7,023 nucleotides of DNA from Deltaproteobacteria bacterium (GTDB taxonomy: Bacteria; Desulfobacterota; BSN033; UBA1163), in the NCBI GenBank assembly GCA_016875155.1, contig VGSD01000147.1, positions 1-7,023 of the forward strand. The letters are read 5' to 3'. A program made the position numbers and the translations under genes. The notes under the pieces were generated by a model that saw only the letters and a program-made list of their open reading frames with translations, was not told where the DNA came from and searched no databases. Positions 1 through 5,774 of the stretch are shown in pieces. The first letter of the stretch is position 1. Each line of letters starts with the position of its first letter.

Positions 1-6
1 AACGAG

Positions 7-41
7 ATGCCGAACCAAGTTCGGCATGACAACTTTTTTTT
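7..41 (+). terminator. Hairpin with nearby T-run (possible terminator or dispersed palindromic repeat)
   Basis: A perfect 9-bp stem (ATGCCGAAC at 7-15, GTTCGGCAT at 19-27) with a 3-base loop is followed by six bases and then eight T residues (34-41). The stem and T-run suggest a rho-independent terminator for an unseen upstream + strand gene. The gap between stem and T-run is longer than usual, so efficiency is uncertain. The short, nearly perfect palindrome also looks like the dispersed intergenic repeats seen in many environmental genomes. Its AGTTCGG/CCGAACT core recurs at the 3406-3462 junction. Confidence 0.5.
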
Positions 42-83
42 AATGCTAGAAATAAATTCTCAGATTTTTGGTGTAAGTATCCA

Positions 84-1409
84 ATGAACCAAAGATGCCT
101 TCTCATCGCAGATGATCTCACCGGTGGGGCGGATGCTGGAGCCCAATTTGCAAAAAGGGGACTCACCACACTTTTGATCTTTGGGAAGGACAATGCCAGG
201 GTCGACTTCTCTAAATATTCCCAACCGGATGTTCTGGTAATCAATACCGACTCAAGGGGCTTAAGCCCTGAGAAAGCCTCTTCACTCATATCTAACCTCT
301 TTAAGAACTACGATAAAGAACTTTTTTCTATCATCTACAAAAAGATCGACTCGACCCTCAGGGGAAACATCGGATATGAGATCGATGCCATCTTGAAGAA
401 AATGAACGGATCTCTATGCCTCATGGCTCCATCGTATCCCGAGCAGAACAGGAGATTGGTCGGAGGAATCTTGATCGTCGGTGAGAAACCCCTTGCCCTC
501 ACCGAGGTTGCTCAAAACACAACTTCACCCATTCAGGAATCTCATGTCCACAAACTTCTCCAGCGGCAATCTCAAAACAATGTCGGGTGGATCGATCTCA
601 CTCACGTGGCTTCAGGTTCTGAGGGTTTACGAAAGGCTGTTGAGAAAGAACAAAAAAAAGGGACAAGGGTCATCATCTTTGATGCCGTGAGCCGACAGGA
701 TCTGGCAAATATTGCGGAGGTCGGTTTCTTTCTAAAGAAAAAACCCCTCTTCGTCGGTTCAGCCGGATTGGCGGAAGAAGTGGCGAAAAAAATAACTCCC
801 CCGGAAGGTCCCATCCCCGATCCCTTGAAACAAAAGGGAAAGACATTTAAACATATCTTTATCATTGGGGGTAGCGCCTCAAGCGTAACCCATCAACAAT
901 TAAGACGAATAGAACGAGGAAAGGTCCCGGCTTACCAGCTCAATAAAACTACGTTGCTTAACGACGATGCCAGAACGCAGGCTGAAAGGAAAGAAATCTC
1001 TAAAAAGGTTTCAGATGCACTTTCCCAGGGGATGGCTATACTTAAAACAACTCCAGACATGCTCCAATCAGAAGATTCCAAAGATCTTCCCATCCATCTC
1101 AAAATCACAACGACCCTGGCCGAAATTACCATCTCAGCCTTAATACAATCCAAAGTGGATGTTCATGACTTAGCACTCATCTTAACCGGCGGAGACACAG
1201 CCCAGAGCATCATCAATACCTTTGACATTGACGGGATCAAGATTGAAGGCGAGCTCTTGGAAGGAATCATCAGGGGACACCTGATCGGAGGAAAGTGGGA
1301 TGGCCTCACAGTCGTCACCAAGGCCGGAGCCTTTGGAAAGGAAGACGCCCTGGAACGCATTGTTGAGATGCTTCAACCCGGATCCACGTTGACCAAGGAG
1401 GGAAGATGA
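84..1409 (+). CDS. Four-carbon acid sugar kinase family protein (DUF1537; D-threonate/D-erythronate kinase-like)
   Basis: Predicted cytoplasmic ATP-dependent kinase that phosphorylates a four-carbon sugar acid (D-threonate, D-erythronate or similar) at the 4-hydroxyl. The 441 residues are a normal full length for the family. The N-terminal substrate domain shows ADDLTG (9-14), DSRG (56-59) and KKIDSTLRGN (86-95). GSAGLA (225-230) closes this half. The C-terminal nucleotide-binding domain starts near residue 257 with IGGSAS (261-266), then TGGDTA (368-373) and KAGAFG (413-418). The start at 84 places ADDLTG at the usual distance from the N-terminus, but its ribosome site is weak (GGTG about 10 bases upstream). 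The gene is first in a same-strand cluster with a DUF6282-like gene and a pdxA2-like gene; the kinase/PdxA2 pairing is the described signature of threonate/erythronate catabolism. The exact stereoisomer cannot be read from sequence. The DUF1537 family call is very secure, the substrate is inferred. Confidence 0.93.
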   Translation: MNQRCLLIADDLTGGADAGAQFAKRGLTTLLIFGKDNARVDFSKYSQPDVLVINTDSRGLSPEKASSLISNLFKNYDKELFSIIYKKIDSTLRGNIGYEIDAILKKMNGSLCLMAPSYPEQNRRLVGGILIVGEKPLALTEVAQNTTSPIQESHVHKLLQRQSQNNVGWIDLTHVASGSEGLRKAVEKEQKKGTRVIIFDAVSRQDLANIAEVGFFLKKKPLFVGSAGLAEEVAKKITPPEGPIPDPLKQKGKTFKHIFIIGGSASSVTHQQLRRIERGKVPAYQLNKTTLLNDDARTQAERKEISKKVSDALSQGMAILKTTPDMLQSEDSKDLPIHLKITTTLAEITISALIQSKVDVHDLALILTGGDTAQSIINTFDIDGIKIEGELLEGIIRGHLIGGKWDGLTVVTKAGAFGKEDALERIVEMLQPGSTLTKEGR

Positions 1410-1410
1410 C

Positions 1411-1500
1411 ATGAAGGCCTTAATCAAAGACATACCTATGAGAGGAGTTATGTCATTGAGGAATAACGGGAAATCAAGGATATTCTATGGAGAAAATTGA
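1411..1500 (+). CDS. Small 29-codon ORF with strong ribosome site (possible leader peptide or gene remnant)
   Basis: An ATG one base after the kinase stop codon opens a 29-codon frame beginning MKALIKDIPMRGVMS and ending at a TGA 14 bases inside the next gene, in a different frame. The ribosome site is better than that of the large genes: AAGGAGGG at 1395-1402, eight bases before the ATG. The peptide matches no family that I recognise. Three readings fit: a coupling peptide that carries ribosomes from the kinase stop to the DUF6282 start, the broken N-terminus of a lost gene, or a chance frame after an SD left within the kinase tail. Only the SD and the frame are observed. Confidence 0.25.
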   Translation: MKALIKDIPMRGVMSLRNNGKSRIFYGEN

Positions 1501-2311
1501 CCTTAAAGATGCGATAGATCTTCATTTTCACGCAGGCCCGGATGTCCGAGAGAGGAAACTGACTTATCTCGAAGCAGCCATTCAGGCAGGGGATGCGGGC
1601 ATGAAGGCTATTCTGATTAAGTCTCATTCCACCATCACTGCAGATATTGCTTCTTTGATTCAACCTCTCGTCAAAGATCTTCTAGTCTTTGGTGGCGTTG
1701 CCCTCAATGCCCCGCTGGGAGGGCTTAATCCTGTTGCTGTGGAGACGGCATTAAAATTAGGAGCCAAGCAAGTCTGGATGCCTACCCTCTCTGCAGCCAA
1801 TCAATATCAATATGAAGGGAAAAAGAGAGGGATAACCATCCTCACCAGGGAAAGAAAATTGAAAAACGTTGTGGCGGATATCCTCGAAATTCTCTCCGGA
1901 CACGACGTGATTCTTTCGACAGGGCATCTTTCACAAGAGGAGATTGCCGTTTTAGTAAGAGCAGCCATTAAAAGAAAGATCAAGAAGATCCTCGTGACCC
2001 ATCCTGACCATTTCTTCATCCAGATGCCTGTGAAGATGCAAAAGGATTTGGCCGCCAGGGGCGTTTTCTTTGACCGTTGTTTCCCAACCCCCAGAACCTC
2101 ACCATTAACCATGGAAGGAATGGCTAAAAGGATTCGTGAGGTGGGAATTGTTTCAAGCATTCTCACCTCTGACTTTGGACAACCCGATAATCCATTCCCT
2201 GTGGAAGGGCTTAAAAGTTACATCCAGAACCTCATGCAACAAGGCTTCTCTGATCAGGAAATCGATCAGATGGTGAGGATCAATCCTGCAAAGCTCTTGA
2301 ATCTGACATAG
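1487..2311 (+). CDS. DUF6282-like family protein, amidohydrolase-type metal-dependent TIM-barrel hydrolase
   Basis: The 274-residue protein looks like a compact metal-dependent TIM-barrel hydrolase. DLHFHAGPD (11-19) supplies the HxH metal pair (H13, H15) expected at the end of strand 1. Further candidate ligands are K45 and H47 (IKSHST), H147 (STGHLS), H172 (VTHPDH) and D229 (TSDFGQ). The tail INPAKLLNL (265-273) resembles the NPAKLLG ending of amidohydrolases. There is no signal peptide or membrane segment, so it should be cytoplasmic. The start is supported by AAGGA at 1476-1480, six bases before ATG, and by the HxH position. DUF6282 is my family assignment from overall pattern; no reaction is established for it that I know. 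Sitting between a four-carbon acid kinase and PdxA2, it probably acts on the same substrate route, for example opening a lactone or releasing the free acid; that is inference. Confidence 0.8.
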   Translation: MEKIDLKDAIDLHFHAGPDVRERKLTYLEAAIQAGDAGMKAILIKSHSTITADIASLIQPLVKDLLVFGGVALNAPLGGLNPVAVETALKLGAKQVWMPTLSAANQYQYEGKKRGITILTRERKLKNVVADILEILSGHDVILSTGHLSQEEIAVLVRAAIKRKIKKILVTHPDHFFIQMPVKMQKDLAARGVFFDRCFPTPRTSPLTMEGMAKRIREVGIVSSILTSDFGQPDNPFPVEGLKSYIQNLMQQGFSDQEIDQMVRINPAKLLNLT

Positions 2312-2380
2312 ATTGAGGCTATTGAATAGGTAGGGAACTCTAATGCGTTTCTGTTAGTAGAAAGACTTTAAGGTCAAGCT

Positions 2381-3406
2381 ATGGACAAACCACTCATTGG
2401 AATCAGTGTAGGGGATCCGGCAGGAATTGGGCCGGAGATTACGGCAAAAGCCCTTGCATTGCCTGAAATTTATGATCTTTGCAGGCCTCTGGCCATTGCT
2501 GAACCCGAAATGATGAGAGAAGCAATCCGCTTCTCAAGATTGAACCTTCAGATCCATCCTGTCGCCTCTCTGAAAGAGGGACTTTACACATTAGGAATAA
2601 TCGATCTTCTCGACCTCAAAAATATCAATGGGAAATCGGTTCATCATAAAACGATCCTGGCTGACTATGGCCGCGCCTCCTTTGAATATGTGAAGAAAGT
2701 CATTGAATTGGCCATGGCAAAGGAGATTGATGCCACAGTGACCGGTCCTATTAGCAAAGAGGCCATCAACCTCGCAGGTTTTCATTATTCCGGACATACG
2801 GAGATCTATGCGGATCTCACCCGAACAAAGGATTATGCGATGATGCTCATGCACGAGCATTTTCGTGTCATCCATGTCTCCACGCATGTTTCTTTGAAAG
2901 AGGCATGCAATCGTGTAAAAAAGGACCGGGTTTACCGTGTCATCCGGCTGGGTGACGAGACAGTGAAGCGACTCGGAATTCAGCGTCCGAGGATTGCCGT
3001 GGCAGGATTGAACCCCCATGCTGGAGAGAGCGGACTATTCGGCCGTGAGGAGATTGAAGAGATTGAACCAGCCATAAAACTGGCCCAGAAAGAAGGGCTG
3101 GAGGTGGAAGGCCCTATTCCTCCTGATACGATCTTCTCAAAGATGCAGGGCGGACAATACGATCTTGTCGTCGTGATGTACCATGATCAAGGTCATATTC
3201 CTACAAAACTGATTGGCTTTCAATACGACGACAAAACAAAGACATGGGGTTCCATGTCAGGGGTGAATATTACCTGTGGGCTTCCCATCATCCGGGTATC
3301 GGTCGATCACGGAACAGCCTTTGGAAAGGCTGGAGAAGGCAGGGCAAACCCCGAAAGCATGATCCAAGCCATTAAGGTTGCGACACAACTAGCCCTGAGG
3401 AAATGA
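2381..3406 (+). CDS. pdxA2: PdxA-family dehydrogenase, probably PdxA2 (D-threonate/D-erythronate 4-phosphate dehydrogenase)
   Basis: NAD-dependent, metal-dependent oxidative decarboxylase of the PdxA family. In the PdxA2 branch the substrate is D-threonate or D-erythronate 4-phosphate, giving dihydroxyacetone phosphate and CO2; classical PdxA acts on 4-phosphohydroxy-L-threonine in vitamin B6 synthesis. Visible motifs are GDPAGIGPEI (11-20), TGPISKEA (121-128), the substrate-binding SGHTE (137-141), and metal-ligand histidines H169 (THVSL), H213 (NPHAGE) and H268 (YHDQGH). SVDHGTAF (307-314) is also present. Length (341) is close to family norm. DQGHIP rather than DQGLP, and the neighbouring DUF1537 kinase, favour PdxA2; a B6 role is not excluded. 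Residues about 281-292, between the DQGH loop and GVNIT, look like an insertion relative to E. coli-type PdxA. The start has AAGG at 2370-2373, seven bases upstream. It is the last gene of the + strand cluster and converges on the synthetase gene. Confidence 0.9.
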   Translation: MDKPLIGISVGDPAGIGPEITAKALALPEIYDLCRPLAIAEPEMMREAIRFSRLNLQIHPVASLKEGLYTLGIIDLLDLKNINGKSVHHKTILADYGRASFEYVKKVIELAMAKEIDATVTGPISKEAINLAGFHYSGHTEIYADLTRTKDYAMMLMHEHFRVIHVSTHVSLKEACNRVKKDRVYRVIRLGDETVKRLGIQRPRIAVAGLNPHAGESGLFGREEIEEIEPAIKLAQKEGLEVEGPIPPDTIFSKMQGGQYDLVVVMYHDQGHIPTKLIGFQYDDKTKTWGSMSGVNITCGLPIIRVSVDHGTAFGKAGEGRANPESMIQAIKVATQLALRK

Positions 3407-3462
3407 AGTTCGGAGTATCAAAAAAGAAATACTCCGAACTCTGAGCTCCTAACTCCGAACTT
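3406..3462. terminator. Hairpin-rich junction between convergent genes, possible bidirectional terminator
   Basis: A perfect 12-bp stem (AGTTCGGAGTAT at 3407-3418, ATACTCCGAACT at 3429-3440) encloses a 10-base A-rich loop. A second copy of ACTCCGAACTT (3452-3462) can pair instead with 3406-3416, so two alternative hairpins share one left arm. The element fills almost the whole 60-base gap between the pdxA2-like stop and the synthetase stop, as a bidirectional terminator would. There is no clean T-run after the stem on the + strand; on the - strand the loop reads TTCTTTTTTG. Termination is therefore inferred from position and folding. Confidence 0.55.
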
Positions 3463-3466
3463 AATA

Positions 3467-5671
3467 TCATTTCTGCAACTCCGGTAAAATTTTCTCGAAA
3501 TAGTCCAGGACCTCCGGGTTGCTCAATGCATCACGGTTTAACACTGGCCTTCCGTGAATGATATTGGTGACCGCACTCTCCACCTTTTTCATATTCATCG
3601 TGTAAGGTGCGCTCGGCATCTCCATGATGATCGCTGGCACATGGCGTGGAGAAGCTTTTTCTCGAAGTGTCTTCTTGACAATATCTTTCAACCCGTCTGT
3701 CAGCTGGGCATTCGGCGCCAATTTGACAAAGAGGATAATTCGCTGCTCGCCTTCCCAATTCTGTCCAATGGCCAAGCTGTCAGCAATTCCTTCGATCCTC
3801 TCCACCACATTATAGATTTCGGCTGTCCCGATCCGGACTCCAGAGGGTTTCAGCACGGCGTCTGATCGTCCATAGAAGGTGATTCCACCCGTGTCGCTAT
3901 GCATCACTACGTAATCTCCGTGTCGCCAGATACCAGGGTAGTAGTCAAAGTAGGCGGCTTTGTATTTTTCCCCATCCGGATCGTTCCAAAAATAGAGGGG
4001 CATGCATGGTGCCGGGGCTTCGCAAACCAGCTCTCCCTCTTTATCCCAAACAGGCTTTCCATTCTCATCGTAAGCCTTCACCTTCATGCCCAGACCCGGC
4101 CCCTGAAGTTCACCGGCATAGACGCGTTGGATCGGGCTGCCAATAGCAAAACAGCCATTGATGTCCGTTCCGCCGGATATGGAGTTAAAATGGAGATCCT
4201 TCTTTACCTCCCGATAGACCCATTCAAAACCCTCTGCGGAAAGAACTGAACCAGTCTGTGAAATCTCTCTCAGAGAGGAGAGATCGTAATTTTTCCCAGG
4301 CTGGATTCCTTCGCCCCGGAGGTAGTTGATATAACTTGCACTGAGGCCGAAGAAAGTGATCTTCTCTTCCTGAACCAGCTTCCACATGGCATAGGCATCA
4401 GGGTAGCTCGGGTTGCCGTCATACAGGACAACGGTAGCGCCCACGCCAAGGGTGGACATCAGCCAGTTCCACATCATCCAGCTGCAGGTCGTGATATAAA
4501 AGACTTTGTCGTCACGTCTGAGATCGCTATGGAGGATTAACTCTTTCAGTTGGTGGAGCAAAATCCCCCCTGCCCCTTGCACCATGCATTTGGGCTTACC
4601 GGTCGTTCCCGAGGAAAACATAATGAAGATCGGATGGTCGAAGGGCAACTGTTCAAATGGAAGGGCTGGTTCTTTTTCTGGAGACAGGAAATCCTCATAA
4701 TGGACACCGTTGGGAATATTCCCGATATCTGGCTTATTTCCCGTATAAGAAACGATGATAACCTTCTTGAGCGAAGGAATGCCTTTGGCAACTTCAGCAA
4801 CATTCCCAAGGGTGTTGAAGGGTTTTGCTTTGTAAAAATATCCATCTACCGAAAATAAGACTTTGGGCTCGATCTGACCGAGCCGATCCAGAGCCGCCTG
4901 CGGTCCGATGTCAGTAGCACAGGAAGACCAGACCGCCCCGACGCTAGTTGCTGCTAACATACCGATGGTTGTCTCCATCATATTCGGCATATAGCCTGCG
5001 ACACGGTCTCCCGGTCGAATCCCTATTTCACGCAGGGATTTGGCCAGCCGTGCGACCGTGTAATAAAGTTCTCTATAAGTCATGGTCGCATATTTCTGAG
5101 TTTCTCCTTTGAAGATAAAAGCCAGCCGGTCATCTCGATACCGCAAAAGATTCTCTGCAAAATTAAGCCTTGCCCCTGGAAACCAAACCGTCCCCGGAAA
5201 TTTCTTCAGGTCATCCACTACCCGGTCCCACTTTTTAGAGGCCTTGACTTCTGCAAAATCCCAAATCGCAGCCCAAAAATCTGGAATCGAATCAACAGAC
5301 CACTGATATAAGTCATCAAATGTTCTAAATTGTTTTTTATGCTTTCGGTTTACAAATTCAATAAACCGTGTGATGTTGGCGTTTTTGATCTTATCTGGAG
5401 TGGGCACCCACAAAGGGGTCTTTGTACTTTTTATGGATGCCATAGTGATGGCTACAGGTTTAATTGAAACCTTCTTCGATGGTTTCCGTGATGGCTTTGC
5501 GGCTGGTTTTTTTATGAGTTTTTTTACTGGCTTTTTAGAAGGCTTTTTAGGGATTTTCTTCGCAATCGTCTTTAAGGGCTTCTTCAAGACCTTTTTCAAA
5601 GGTTTTTTAGCAATCTTTTTAGCAGGCTTCTTCTGTGTCTTCTTCGCTTTCCCTTTCGAACTTTTCTTCAT
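3467..5671 (-). CDS. aacS: Acetoacetyl-CoA synthetase (acetoacetate-CoA ligase) with lysine-rich N-terminal tail
   Basis: ATP-dependent ligase of the ANL superfamily that activates acetoacetate to acetoacetyl-CoA through an acyl-adenylate; cytoplasmic. The enzyme body starts near residue 85 with PLWVPTPDKI, typical of acetoacetyl-CoA synthetases. It contains the phosphate loop SSGTTGKPK (353-361), SGGTDINGCF (499-508), WRHGDY (582-587), GRSDAVLKPSGVRIG (601-615) and the C-terminal lysine loop PYTMNMKKVE (689-698). K695 aligns with the catalytic lysine, although the usual SGK reads NMK. Without the tail the protein is about 658 residues, the normal family length. Residues 1-76 are an added tail of KKxx repeats without acidic residues. 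The start at 5671 is favoured over the in-frame ATG at 5443 because AAGGGGGG (5678-5685 on the - strand) lies six bases upstream of it, while the inner ATG has no evident ribosome site. It is convergent with pdxA2 and divergent from a racemase/CoA-transferase gene. Likely roles are ketone-body or polyhydroxybutyrate-derived acetoacetate use. Confidence 0.93.
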   Translation of the reverse strand: MKKSSKGKAKKTQKKPAKKIAKKPLKKVLKKPLKTIAKKIPKKPSKKPVKKLIKKPAAKPSRKPSKKVSIKPVAITMASIKSTKTPLWVPTPDKIKNANITRFIEFVNRKHKKQFRTFDDLYQWSVDSIPDFWAAIWDFAEVKASKKWDRVVDDLKKFPGTVWFPGARLNFAENLLRYRDDRLAFIFKGETQKYATMTYRELYYTVARLAKSLREIGIRPGDRVAGYMPNMMETTIGMLAATSVGAVWSSCATDIGPQAALDRLGQIEPKVLFSVDGYFYKAKPFNTLGNVAEVAKGIPSLKKVIIVSYTGNKPDIGNIPNGVHYEDFLSPEKEPALPFEQLPFDHPIFIMFSSGTTGKPKCMVQGAGGILLHQLKELILHSDLRRDDKVFYITTCSWMMWNWLMSTLGVGATVVLYDGNPSYPDAYAMWKLVQEEKITFFGLSASYINYLRGEGIQPGKNYDLSSLREISQTGSVLSAEGFEWVYREVKKDLHFNSISGGTDINGCFAIGSPIQRVYAGELQGPGLGMKVKAYDENGKPVWDKEGELVCEAPAPCMPLYFWNDPDGEKYKAAYFDYYPGIWRHGDYVVMHSDTGGITFYGRSDAVLKPSGVRIGTAEIYNVVERIEGIADSLAIGQNWEGEQRIILFVKLAPNAQLTDGLKDIVKKTLREKASPRHVPAIIMEMPSAPYTMNMKKVESAVTNIIHGRPVLNRDALSNPEVLDYFEKILPELQK
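5501..5644 (-). repeat. 12-unit KKxx tetrapeptide (12-nt) coding repeat in the synthetase N-terminal tail
   Basis: Residues 10-57 of the synthetase form 12 successive four-residue units, almost all beginning KK (pairs at 10, 14, 18, 22, 26, 30, 38, 42, 46, 50 and 54; a single K at 34), often followed by Pro plus a small or aliphatic residue. Over residues 1-76 there are 32 lysines, 10 prolines, one arginine and no Asp or Glu. At DNA level this is a degenerate 12-nt period with strong purine bias on the coding strand. The composition resembles the disordered DNA-binding tails of histone H1-like bacterial proteins (AlgP, PhaF, chlamydial Hc). Nucleic-acid or polyanion binding is inference. Confidence 0.85.
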
Positions 5672-5677
5672 TGTTGG

Positions 5678-5685
5678 CCCCCCTT
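5678..5685 (-). promoter_or_regulatory. Ribosome binding site deciding the long start of the synthetase gene
   Basis: Read on the - strand, AAGGGGGG precedes the ATG at 5671 by six bases. It is the only SD-like run near either candidate start. It supports translation of the lysine-rich tail rather than initiation at the inner ATG (5443), whose upstream bases show no SD-like run. Confidence 0.65.
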
Positions 5686-5721
5686 TCTCAGATTCATACT
5701 ATTTGGTCTAATTTAGGTCAT

Positions 5722-5750
5722 TGAATATCACCCTTAAGGTTTCCCGTCAA
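5722..5750 (-). promoter_or_regulatory. Candidate sigma70-type promoter for the acetoacetyl-CoA synthetase gene
   Basis: On the - strand, TTGACG (5745-5750) matches the -35 consensus at five of six bases. It is followed after 17 bases by TATTCA (5722-5727), which matches the -10 box at only three of six. Transcription would start roughly 40-45 bases before the ATG at 5671. The spacing and -35 are good and the -10 is poor, so this is a candidate only. Confidence 0.4.
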
Positions 5751-5774
5751 GAGGTATTTGCTCAGAAAATATGA

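Noticed and set aside
43..83. Promoter for the kinase operon (TAAATT-like box near 53).
   Set aside because: The -10 match is partial and the upstream -35 position lies in a plain T-run, so it cannot be separated from AT-rich chance.
1182..1433. Antisense frame on the - strand across the kinase 3' end.
   Set aside because: It is a shadow of the well-supported kinase gene with no recognisable domain.
3554..4858. Several + strand frames (3554-3865, 3899-4249, 4550-4858) inside the synthetase gene.
   Set aside because: They lie opposite conserved ANL-enzyme motifs, which account for the sequence; none resembles a known protein.
5443..5671. The basic N-terminus of the synthetase as a signal peptide or organelle-type targeting sequence.
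   Set aside because: There is no hydrophobic stretch, twin-arginine motif or cleavage site; it is uniformly Lys/Pro-rich and looks disordered.
5370..5711. A + strand frame of 113 codons, very rich in Phe, resembling a membrane protein.
   Set aside because: It is the antisense image of the lysine-rich tail: AAG/AAA codons read backwards give Phe and Leu. There is no ribosome site or homology, and the - strand gene fully explains the region.
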